A stretch of 7,033 nucleotides of DNA from JBKPCD01 sp046727175 (GCA_046727175.1 JBKPCD010000297.1:1-7033); one strand, 5' to 3'; counted from the stretch's first letter, positions 1-6,276 are shown. Program-made: numbers and translations. The notes: generated from the sequence alone by a model not told the origin.

Positions 1-60
1 CGGGCCCCCCGGCCCCCCCGCGCGGGCGGGTGCCGGGGGGGCGGGGGCACGCCCCCCCCC
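1..60. other. Low-complexity G/C homopolymer contig end, probable assembly or sequencing artefact
   Basis: These 60 bases are nearly pure G and C, with one T (31) and one A (49), and contain runs of 6 to 10 identical bases. Normal mixed-composition coding sequence begins abruptly just after, at about 61. No coding signal, ribosome binding site or promoter can be read here. An open frame runs through it into the gene at 69, giving an N-terminal extension of proline, glycine and arginine residues that does not look like protein. I read this as a poor-quality end of an assembled contig rather than real genomic sequence; a genuine GC tract cannot be excluded. Confidence 0.7.
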
Positions 61-68
61 GCTTGAAA

Positions 69-509
69 ATGACTCGCGAGGAAATCACGGCACTGTTCAA
101 CCGGCGCGAAGCGGCCTGGCGCAAACGTGATGCGGCGGCGCTGGCCAGCGACCACGCATCGTACGGCATCGTCGTCAGCCCAACCGGCGGTGTGCTCGAA
201 GGCCGGGCCGACATCGAGCGGATCTATCGTGTCTGGTTCAACGCTTTCCCCGATCTCATGCTGAGTGCCGAAGACCTGCTGGTCGACGGCGATCGCGCGG
301 CGCTGCTCGGGCGCGTCGTCGGAACTCACTCCGGCGAGTTCTTCGGCATGCCCGCCACCGGACGGCACATCGAGGTGTCCTTTGCGTTCGTCTACCGCTT
401 CGAAAACGGCCAGATCGCCCACGAACGGCGAATACTGGATTTCACGGGTTTGCTGATCCAGATCGGCGTGCTCAGGGCGAAGCCGGCTGGCGGCCCTACT
501 CTGCTCTGA
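69..509 (+). CDS. SnoaL-like / ester cyclase family protein (NTF2-like fold)
   Basis: A 146-residue protein of the NTF2-like superfamily, closest in pattern to SnoaL-like polyketide or ester cyclases. Seen: an N-terminal helix with a conserved tryptophan (residues 1-30, including AAWRKRD), the loop VVSPTGGVLEGR near 35-46, the family-like stretch GTHSGEFFGMPATGR at 85-99, and the C-terminal strand HERRILDFTGLLIQIGVL at 118-135. That ending is typical of the bacterial ester cyclase subgroup. Length fits a complete single domain. H118 and D124 are candidate pocket residues by analogy with SnoaL, where an acid/base pair drives ring closure; the substrate here is unknown, and many relatives have no assigned reaction. 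The ATG at 69 is preferred over an in-frame ATG at 30 because the extension lies in the homopolymer artefact. No signal peptide or membrane segment. It converges with the sensor kinase gene and is not obviously linked to its neighbours. Confidence 0.85.
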   Translation: MTREEITALFNRREAAWRKRDAAALASDHASYGIVVSPTGGVLEGRADIERIYRVWFNAFPDLMLSAEDLLVDGDRAALLGRVVGTHSGEFFGMPATGRHIEVSFAFVYRFENGQIAHERRILDFTGLLIQIGVLRAKPAGGPTLL

Positions 510-608
510 GCGTAGCAGCGGCGTCTGCCGACCGCGCCCTACTTTACGGTGCCACGACGGACGGCACTGCATCGGATCCGCCCCGAATCCTCAGCGCCCA
601 GAGCATCA

Positions 609-630
609 CAGGCCGAAAAAGGCCGGCCTG
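609..630. repeat. Intergenic stem-loop, 7-bp stem with 8-base loop
   Basis: CAGGCCG at 609-615 is the exact reverse complement of CGGCCTG at 624-630, with AAAAAGGC between them. A 10-base perfect palindrome, AGGCCGGCCT (620-629), overlaps it. Neither side has a clear T-run after the stem, so it is not a convincing terminator. It is one of three stem-loops within about 135 bases in the gap between two convergent genes, which suggests a REP-like palindromic element or a transcript-end structure. The role is inferred; the symmetry is seen. Confidence 0.5.
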
Positions 631-632
631 GT

Positions 633-732
633 AAAGCCCTGAGCCCAGAGCCGGTCTCGCGGCGCGGTCTGAAGACCGCACCCTGCATCACGTTGCCAGG
701 CCCGATCCCAAAAGCCATGAGCCCGGAGCCGG
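633..732. repeat. Imperfect 22-base direct repeat, two copies
   Basis: Bases 633-654 and 711-732 are the same 22-base unit with two mismatches; the unit begins AAAGCC and ends GAGCCGG. The copies start 78 bases apart. A shorter repeat, GCCCAGAGC, occurs at 596-604 and again at 643-651. The second 22-base copy extends into the stem-loop at 719-742. Together with the palindromes this marks 590-740 as structured, repetitive noncoding sequence rather than random spacer. Whether the unit is dispersed elsewhere in the genome cannot be judged from one window. Confidence 0.5.
664..679. repeat. Intergenic stem-loop, 6-bp stem with TGAA loop
   Basis: GCGGTC (664-669) and GACCGC (674-679) are exact reverse complements around a four-base loop TGAA; counting the inner T-A pair, the symmetry is 7 bases a side. 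No T-run follows on either strand. It lies between the two copies of the 22-base direct repeat, and the arrangement recalls REP-type extragenic palindromes. No function can be assigned from sequence alone. Confidence 0.45.
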
Positions 733-742
733 GGCCGGGCTC
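710..742 (-). terminator. Possible intrinsic terminator of the sensor kinase operon
   Basis: On the minus strand GAGCCCGG (742-735) pairs perfectly with CCGGGCTC (726-719), giving an 8-bp, almost all G-C stem with an 8-base loop. A short run of four T (713-710) follows after a 5-base gap. The stem starts inside the sensor kinase stop codon (743-741), as expected for a gene-end hairpin. The weak T-run makes efficient intrinsic termination uncertain. The hairpin could also stabilise the 3' end or serve both convergent genes. Confidence 0.4.
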
Positions 743-2909
743 ACGTCGCCACAACGGACGGGACGGCCCGCGGCAGCGTCACGATGAACGACGCGCCGTG
801 CCCCGACTCCGCCGCCTCCGCGCGAACCCGGCCGCCGTGCGCGTCGACCAGGTAGCGCACGATCGCGAGTCCGAGACCAAGGCCGCCATGCGCGCGCGTA
901 ATCGTCGAATCGGCCTGCCAGAACGGCTCGAAGACGCGCTGGCGGTGCCCCGGCGCGATTCCGGGACCGTTGTCGCTCACGCGTACCTCGACGTTCGCAT
1001 CCTCCGCGCCGACGGACACGCGAATCTGCCCTCCTTCGGGCGTGAACTTGACCGCGTTCGAGAGCAGGTTGGAAATGATCTGCAGGAGCCGGTGCGGATC
1101 GCCCAACACGCATGCGGCCACGTCGGGAACGTCGAGCGACGTGACGATCCCCCGCGCCGCGGCGGCGGGTTCCATCGCGTCGAGCGCGGCCCTGACGAGC
1201 GGTCCGATCTCGACGATGCGCGTCTCGAGCGAGACCTGTCCGGCCGCGAACTTCGAGAGGTCGAGCAGATCGTCGATCAGACGCGCCTGAATCTCCGCGT
1301 TCCGCTCGATGATCTGCAACGCCTTCGATGCAGCCGCGGCGTCGAGCGAGCCACTCGAGAGCATGTGCGCCCAACCGAGCACGGCGTTCAAAGGCGTCCG
1401 CAGCTCGTGCGAGATCATCGCGAGGAACTCGTCCTTCGTCCGGCTCGCGTGTTCCGCCTCGCGCCGCGCCGTCTGCTCTTCGAGCAGCTGCTGCCGCTGG
1501 GCCTCGGCCGCTTTCCGCTCCGTCACATCCTGACCGGTGCCGAGCAGACGTATCGGACGGCGGGACGCGTCGCAGACTGCGTGGCCGCGGGCGGCGACGA
1601 GGCGCTCTGCGCCGTCCGAACGGATGATGCGGTGCTCGAGCGCGAATGGCAATCCCTCGTCGAGCGCCACCGCGACCGCCAACCGCAAGGCCTGACGATC
1701 CTCGGGATGGACACGCGTCAGGAAATCCTCATACGTCATGGGCGACGAGCGAAGATCCAGGCCATAGATGCGATACAGCTCCTCGGACCACCAGACGGTG
1801 TCGCTCACGACGTCCCACTCCCAGCTGCCGACGTGAGCCACGGCCTGCGCTTCGAGCAGACGCGCTTCGCTCGCCCGCAGCGCCGCCTGGATCCGTTCGC
1901 GCTCGGCAATCTCCGATCGCAAGTCGGCGTTGGTCGATCTGAGCTGCTCCGTCCGCTTGGCGACACGTCGTTCGAGCTGCTCGTACAGGCGCTTGCGTTT
2001 GGCAACGACCGCCGCAACCGAGGTGGTCGTCACGGCGATGACGCTGCAGAACATCTGGACGAGAAGCAGCGCTTCATTCGGCGGCCATCGCGCGTACGGA
2101 CCGTACCCGCGAACCGTCCCGGCAACCGCGACGATCGAAAGTAGGGCGATAGACGCCGCAGTTTCCCGGGGCCCGAGCCGGAACGCAGGCCAGAGCACGA
2201 TGGGGATGATGAAGAACCCAATCGGATAGTTGCCGACGCTCAACGGGTCCCAGCCGCCGAACACGAGCAGGGAGACCATCCCCAGGACCGCGAACAGCCC
2301 AGCAGCCTCGAGCGCAATCGCGCGCGTCCACGGCCGTCGATCGATCCAGAGCAGCATCAACGCCGGTGCGAAGACCATGACGCCAGCCGCATCGCCGATC
2401 CACCAGGTCAACCACAGCGCGCGATACTCGGGCAGGTTCGTCAACCCGACGAGGAGTAGGCCGTTGACGCCGACCGTTGCGCTCACCAGCGAGGCAACGA
2501 GACCCGCGAGCACCGCAAACCGGAAGACGTCAGTCGATCGTTCGAGGGCGTGAATGCCGCGCGCGAATCGCGTGACGAGCCACGCGGCGCACAGACCCTG
2601 GAGCGTATTGCCCGCCGCGATCGTGACGGAAGCCGGCCAGGATCCCGAGGTCGTGAGATTCACCAGAAATGCGCCGACGGCAACGCCCGGCCACACGTCG
2701 CGGCCGAGCAGCAACAGCGCGGCGACCGAGATCCCGGCAGGCGGCCAGAAAGGCGAGGTGCTCGCGTTGAGGACGGCGAGACTCAGTCCGATCTTGCCGG
2801 CAACAAAGTAAAGAAGCGCAACTCCGGCACTGCGGGTCAGCCCGGCGAAGGACGTTCGCGCCATCGAAGCAAACTGCTGGGAGGTCATGGGGGCCGGGTC
2901 GCGGGTCAC
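741..2909 (-). CDS. MASE1-PAS sensor histidine kinase, no receiver domain
   Basis: A 722-residue membrane sensor kinase. Domains in order: MASE1 integral-membrane sensor (about 28-305, many hydrophobic segments; FWPPAGIS at 54-61 is typical), a charged probable coiled coil (about 303-350), a PAS domain of the PAS_3 type (about 355-465, with WSEELYRIYGLD and HPEDR), HisKA with phospho-acceptor H501 in ISHELRTPLN, and HATPase_c. The ATPase has the N box (N614 and N618 in SNLLSNAVKF), G1 box DNGPGI (646-651), F box VFEPFW (659-664) and G2 box GGLGLGLAI (675-683). All catalytic motifs are intact, so it should autophosphorylate. The signal is unknown. It ends without a receiver domain, and no response regulator lies in the window, so its partner is elsewhere. 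The GTG at 2909 (22 bases after the upstream stop) is the longest start; ATG at 2888 (residue 8) or 2864 (residue 16) are realistic alternatives, and none has a clear ribosome binding site. Probably the last gene of a three-gene unit. Confidence 0.93.
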   Translation of the reverse strand: MTRDPAPMTSQQFASMARTSFAGLTRSAGVALLYFVAGKIGLSLAVLNASTSPFWPPAGISVAALLLLGRDVWPGVAVGAFLVNLTTSGSWPASVTIAAGNTLQGLCAAWLVTRFARGIHALERSTDVFRFAVLAGLVASLVSATVGVNGLLLVGLTNLPEYRALWLTWWIGDAAGVMVFAPALMLLWIDRRPWTRAIALEAAGLFAVLGMVSLLVFGGWDPLSVGNYPIGFFIIPIVLWPAFRLGPRETAASIALLSIVAVAGTVRGYGPYARWPPNEALLLVQMFCSVIAVTTTSVAAVVAKRKRLYEQLERRVAKRTEQLRSTNADLRSEIAERERIQAALRASEARLLEAQAVAHVGSWEWDVVSDTVWWSEELYRIYGLDLRSSPMTYEDFLTRVHPEDRQALRLAVAVALDEGLPFALEHRIIRSDGAERLVAARGHAVCDASRRPIRLLGTGQDVTERKAAEAQRQQLLEEQTARREAEHASRTKDEFLAMISHELRTPLNAVLGWAHMLSSGSLDAAAASKALQIIERNAEIQARLIDDLLDLSKFAAGQVSLETRIVEIGPLVRAALDAMEPAAAARGIVTSLDVPDVAACVLGDPHRLLQIISNLLSNAVKFTPEGGQIRVSVGAEDANVEVRVSDNGPGIAPGHRQRVFEPFWQADSTITRAHGGLGLGLAIVRYLVDAHGGRVRAEAAESGHGASFIVTLPRAVPSVVAT

Positions 2910-2913
2910 AAGC

Positions 2914-2943
2914 AGTATATTCGTGCCGTCCCTACATCGTCAG
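2914..2943 (-). promoter_or_regulatory. Possible sigma70-type promoter for the sensor kinase
   Basis: On the minus strand TATACT (2919-2914) differs from the -10 consensus at one base. CTGACG (2943-2938) matches the -35 consensus at four of six bases, with an 18-base spacer. Transcription would begin near 2907, at or just after the GTG start, and would then favour translation from the ATG at 2888 or 2864. The element overlaps the last codons of the upstream fusion gene. This AT-rich patch stands out in GC-rich surroundings, but the match could be chance, and the promoter preferences of the organism are unknown. Confidence 0.3.
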
Positions 2944-5900
2944 CTCCTCTAACACGCGGCTCAATACGGTGACCAGCAGCTTCGCGTCGTCGAAATCGAA
3001 CGGCATTGGCGGCCGAATCTTCAGAACGTTGTGATCCGGACCTTCGGTGCCGATCAGAATGCTCTCTTCGCGCAGCCGATTGACGACGTAGTCGGCTTCC
3101 TCGCGGGCCGGCTCCAGCGACTCGCGATCCCTGACCAGCTCGACGCCCACGAACAAGCCCGACCCACGCACGTCGCCGACGATCGGGAATCGATTGCCAA
3201 GCTCTCGCAGCAACGACAGCAGATGATCCCCGACGCGCCGGGCATGCGATTGTCGATCCTCCTCCTGCATGACGTCGAGCATCGCGAGACCGACCGCACA
3301 GGAGACCGTGCTGCCGCCAAACGTGCTGAAGAACTCCATCCCGTTGTCGAACGAGTCCGCAATCTGTTCGGTCGTCACGACGGCACCGATTGGATAGCCG
3401 TTGCCAATCGGCTTGCCGAGCACGACGATGTCGGGGACAACGTGCTGGTCTTCGAATGCGTAGAAGCTCGTGCCCATTCGTCCGTAGGCCGTTTGCACTT
3501 CGTCCGCAATGCAGACTCCTCCCGCGTTACGCACGGATGTGTACACAGCGGAGAGATAGCCGGGCGGAAATACGATCTGTCCACCCACGCTTGGACATGT
3601 TTCCGCGATGAAGGCCGCGGGCGGCGAGCCGTTCTTCACCAGATGATCGGCAAGGTCGCTGACCTCCTGCGAGTAAGCGCGTCCGGTGCGAGCATCCGTT
3701 CCGCGGTGCCTCCCACGAAAAAGATCGGGCAAGGGCGCAACGTGCACCCACGGACGTCGACCTCCTCCCGCTGGGCCGTAAAACTTGTACGGACTGATGT
3801 CGATGAGCGTCGTCGTGTTCCCGTGATACGCCGAATCCAGCACGATGATGTCCTGCCGGCGTGTGTGCGTTCGGGCGAGACGGAGGGCGAGCTCGTTCGC
3901 TTCGCTTCCCGAGTTGACGAAGAAGCAGACACGCAGGGGATCAGGCAGGGTCGCTGTTATCCCCGCGGCATACTGGACGAGAAGGTCGTGGAGATAACGC
4001 GTGTTCGTGTTGAGCACGCGTAACTGATCGACCGCCGCCTGCACGATGCGTGGATGACAATGACCGGCGTGCGGAACATTGTTGTAGGCATCCAGAAAGC
4101 GACGGCCGTTCTCGTCGAACAGGTACTGCATCCAGCCGCGAACAAGGGTTAGCGGCTCGCGATAACCGAGGCTCAGATTTCGGCCTACTCGACGCCGGCG
4201 CTCCGCGACACGTGACGTGTGCGACCGTTTCTGTTCGCTGCTGACCGCCAATGGCAGACCGACGAGTACGCCGGGGTCCGGCGACAGCGCCGACCACGCC
4301 TCCCACTCCGAGGCCCGACACACGCCAGGATAGTCGCAATCGAGTTCCAGGAGATCGACGATGAGCTGAACGTGCAGATGCGGCGTCCAGCCGCCGTTCA
4401 CGTCTGCGGATCCGATTGCGGCAAACGGCTTGCCCGCTTCGATTCGCTGACCGACGCCGAGCGTTGCGAGCGTCTCGCGCGCGAGGTGCCCGTACAGCGT
4501 GTAGAACCGTTCTCCGTCAATCGTCTCGTGACCAAGGATCACGACAGGTCCGTAGTCGAGCGGTGCGGCGTTGTCGGCAAGGGCGTGGACGACTCCGTCG
4601 AGAGGCGCATGTACCGGCGTGCCGACAGGAGCGAAGACATCCACTCCCAGGTGCACCGTTCGAGCTTCCGAGGCGTCGGTTGCGAACGCCGGCGAGGTAT
4701 AGAGCAGCCTCGTCTCGCCGTACCGCCCTATGCCAATCGTGGCGCCTTCGTTGCGAAGGTGCTCCCGAATCCGCCGGGTGATCTGTGATTCAGTGTTCTG
4801 CAGGGGATCGCCCGAGACGAGAGGACTCGAAACACTAAGATCGATGATCGCGGGCCGCTCGGTGATGGAAGCAACCGCGGGGGGCAATATCGACGTTCGG
4901 AGCCACGAGACGATGCGGCCGGCGCGCGGCACGGGCTCGAGGCTGCAGGCGTTTCTGAATGCGGCTTCCGCGAACCCGGAAGGTGTCGCGACCAATTTTG
5001 GCAGCGTTGCGCGGATGCCACTCTGACTGATTGCCAGATACCCATCGTCAGGCCGCTCGGTGTAGTGACGTGCTGCGATGGCCGCGCTCATGCACAGACG
5101 AAGCTTGATGAGCGCGAACAACACCGCTATGTCGTCATCGGTCAACGCGTGAACGGCGTGATAGCCGCGAACAATCCGCGCCGCGACCCTCAATGGATCC
5201 GATTTGTCGAGCACCGCGTACGCGATGGCCACGGCGAGATCAGCGACCGTGTAGCTGTGGACGATATCGCCGAAGTCGATGAGGCCCACGACGTGCTGGC
5301 TACGATCGAACAGTCCGTCACCGCCGCCGACGAGCACGTTGTAATCGTTTGCGTCGTTGTGGATGGCCGAGCGGCGAAGGCGATGGAATCGCGGCAGGTC
5401 GTCTCGATCAATCCGCGTGACCTGGTCCTCGATCAGGCCGCGGAACTCCGGGTCGAGAATGAACCGCGCGTATTCACGAACCGTCCGGACGCCCACCGCC
5501 AGATCCCAATGGAAGTCGCGATGAATCGCAGGATGATCGAATGAGGTCAGCTCGCGATCCACCCGCGCGAGGCAGCGGCCCACGCGCTCGAAGAGCTCGA
5601 GCGTGTGACGCCGAATGCTGCCGAAGGGCACGCCGTCGACCCAGGTGAGCAGCCTGACCCAGTACCCGTTCGATGTTTGCCCAATTTGCCGACCGTCCGC
5701 CGTCGGAATCACACCAGGGCAAAGCGCGAGGGCCGCGAGATGGGCCAGCGCGGCGTTCTGCGCCTCGAGCAGATCGACCGATTCAGCAGCGTTCGCGATC
5801 TTGAGCGTGAAGCGACGTCCCTCGCACTCGATCGCGAAATTCTGATCGCGCTCGCCTGGAAGGAGCTCGGCCCGTCCTTGGAGGCCGTACAGCTCCAACG

Positions 5901-5955
5901 CCAGCGATTCGGCGTCCGCCGGATCGAACCGGGGGGCGTGCTGGAGAAGCGACAT
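2932..5955 (-). CDS. Trifunctional fusion: APH-type kinase, M23 metallopeptidase, class III PLP phospho-lyase/aminotransferase
   Basis: A 1007-residue, three-domain protein without signal peptide or membrane segment. (1) Residues about 20-325: APH-fold small-molecule kinase, with candidate ATP lysine K52, catalytic motif HNDANDYN (199-206) and metal-binding IDFGD (226-230); this is the fold of choline, homoserine and hydroxylysine kinases. (2) About 405-565: M23/LytM peptidase, with HLGVD giving H435 and D439, LYGHL giving H490, and HLH giving H526 and H528, so the zinc and catalytic set looks complete. (3) About 595-1005: class III PLP enzyme with GSEAN (683-687), D818 in IADEVQ, Schiff-base lysine K848 in GKPIGNG and STFGG (877-881). 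Segments such as NTNTRYLHD, ISPYKF, HVAPLPD and NVLKIRPPM recall the ethanolamine-phosphate and phosphohydroxylysine phospho-lyases. Inferred role: phosphorylate an amino alcohol, then eliminate phosphate and ammonia to an aldehyde. Substrate and M23 role are unknown; an ordinary aminotransferase remains possible. The ATG at 5955 lies 21 bases after the upstream gene. Confidence 0.93.
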   Translation of the reverse strand: MSLLQHAPRFDPADAESLALELYGLQGRAELLPGERDQNFAIECEGRRFTLKIANAAESVDLLEAQNAALAHLAALALCPGVIPTADGRQIGQTSNGYWVRLLTWVDGVPFGSIRRHTLELFERVGRCLARVDRELTSFDHPAIHRDFHWDLAVGVRTVREYARFILDPEFRGLIEDQVTRIDRDDLPRFHRLRRSAIHNDANDYNVLVGGGDGLFDRSQHVVGLIDFGDIVHSYTVADLAVAIAYAVLDKSDPLRVAARIVRGYHAVHALTDDDIAVLFALIKLRLCMSAAIAARHYTERPDDGYLAISQSGIRATLPKLVATPSGFAEAAFRNACSLEPVPRAGRIVSWLRTSILPPAVASITERPAIIDLSVSSPLVSGDPLQNTESQITRRIREHLRNEGATIGIGRYGETRLLYTSPAFATDASEARTVHLGVDVFAPVGTPVHAPLDGVVHALADNAAPLDYGPVVILGHETIDGERFYTLYGHLARETLATLGVGQRIEAGKPFAAIGSADVNGGWTPHLHVQLIVDLLELDCDYPGVCRASEWEAWSALSPDPGVLVGLPLAVSSEQKRSHTSRVAERRRRVGRNLSLGYREPLTLVRGWMQYLFDENGRRFLDAYNNVPHAGHCHPRIVQAAVDQLRVLNTNTRYLHDLLVQYAAGITATLPDPLRVCFFVNSGSEANELALRLARTHTRRQDIIVLDSAYHGNTTTLIDISPYKFYGPAGGGRRPWVHVAPLPDLFRGRHRGTDARTGRAYSQEVSDLADHLVKNGSPPAAFIAETCPSVGGQIVFPPGYLSAVYTSVRNAGGVCIADEVQTAYGRMGTSFYAFEDQHVVPDIVVLGKPIGNGYPIGAVVTTEQIADSFDNGMEFFSTFGGSTVSCAVGLAMLDVMQEEDRQSHARRVGDHLLSLLRELGNRFPIVGDVRGSGLFVGVELVRDRESLEPAREEADYVVNRLREESILIGTEGPDHNVLKIRPPMPFDFDDAKLLVTVLSRVLEELTM

Positions 5956-5971
5956 GGAAACGGTTTTCCGC
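5956..5971 (-). promoter_or_regulatory. Ribosome binding region of the fusion gene with a small inverted repeat
   Basis: On the minus strand the only Shine-Dalgarno-like sequence before the ATG at 5955 is GCGGAAA (5971-5965), about 9 bases upstream. Its GGAAA (5969-5965) is followed by a four-base loop and TTTCC (5960-5956) immediately before the ATG, so a 5-bp hairpin could cover the binding site. The site sits in the 21-base gap after the small membrane protein gene. The hairpin is too short to be stable alone, so any control of translation is speculative. Confidence 0.3.
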
Positions 5972-5976
5972 GCCCG

Positions 5977-6249
5977 CTACGACCGGCCAGTACTCTGAAA
6001 CAGGAGGATGGTGAGGCCTGCGGTCACGCCGGCAATTGCGCCTTGCAACAGCGCGACGGGCAGGGTGCGGCCGCCCGGATGCTGGCTCGCCGTGATGCGT
6101 CCTGCCGTGACGCCGAAAGCGACGCCTATCGCGCCTCCGGCGAGCGGGGAAACGGTTCCAGCCGTCAGTCGTGAAATCACCAACGCGACGAGCGCCCCGA
6201 CGATCCCGGCAATCGCCGAGCCGATGCTGAGGATCATCAACCGCTTCAC
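5977..6249 (-). CDS. Small glycine-rich membrane protein of unknown function
   Basis: A 90-residue, strongly hydrophobic protein that I do not recognise. Three likely membrane helices can be seen: about 5-27, 33-50 and 63-85, separated by short loops with R27, then R51 to R61, and a polar end STGRS. Glycines and alanines recur at helix-packing spacing (GSAIAGIVGAL at 10-20, GGAIGVAFGVTAG at 38-50, QGAIAGVTAG at 69-78), suggesting tight helix packing or oligomerisation. The GTG at 6249 gives an N-terminal MKR before the first helix; the ATG at 6237 (residue 5) is the alternative, and neither has a clear ribosome binding site. The stop lies 21 bases before the fusion enzyme start, so co-transcription is likely. 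It could be an accessory membrane anchor or transport component for the downstream proteins, but nothing in the sequence proves this. The frame is supported by its coherent hydrophobic pattern; the overlapping minus-strand frame at 5783-6268 has none. Confidence 0.7.
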   Translation of the reverse strand: MKRLMILSIGSAIAGIVGALVALVISRLTAGTVSPLAGGAIGVAFGVTAGRITASQHPGGRTLPVALLQGAIAGVTAGLTILLFQSTGRS

Positions 6250-6276
6250 AACCGTCGAAAGATATCATGACAGGCG
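6250..6276. promoter_or_regulatory. Short divergent intergenic gap between membrane protein and glycosylase genes
   Basis: Only 27 bases separate the two divergent starts (GTG at 6249 on the minus strand, ATG at 6277 on the plus strand). The gap is locally AT-richer and holds the palindromes GATATC (6261-6266) and TCATGA (6265-6270). TATCAT (6263-6268) resembles a -10 box on the plus strand but has no -35 partner at the right distance. Promoters for both genes must overlap this gap or extend into the opposite coding regions, so their activities may interfere. No operator can be named. Confidence 0.35.

Noticed and set aside
30..68. Upstream ATG extending the SnoaL-like gene by 13 residues
   Set aside because: The extension falls in the homopolymer artefact, encodes low-complexity residues and is not needed for a complete domain.
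549..2144. 531-codon open frame on the plus strand opposite the sensor kinase
   Set aside because: It is antisense to a gene with complete HisKA and HATPase motifs; the product is dominated by arginine with no recognisable domain, as expected from an antisense frame in GC-rich DNA.
3031..4023. 330-codon open frame on the plus strand opposite the PLP domain
   Set aside because: It lies fully antisense to a region encoding GSEAN, IADEVQ and GKPIGNG; its own translation shows no domain or membrane pattern.
4219..4788. 189-codon plus-strand frame opposite the M23 domain
   Set aside because: Antisense shadow of the conserved HxxxD and HLH segment; arginine-rich and without motifs.
2932..5955. 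Aminoglycoside resistance phosphotransferase as the meaning of the APH domain
   Set aside because: The APH fold covers many small-molecule kinases; fusion to a phospho-lyase-like domain points to metabolism of an amino alcohol rather than drug resistance.
5605..6174. 189-codon plus-strand frame spanning the fusion gene start and the small membrane gene
   Set aside because: Runs antisense across two genes, has no motif and a composition typical of shadow frames.
5783..6268. 161-codon minus-strand frame overlapping the small membrane gene and the start of the fusion gene
   Set aside because: Arginine- and proline-rich with no hydrophobic pattern; the alternative frame at 5977-6249 gives three coherent membrane helices and sits neatly before the fusion gene.
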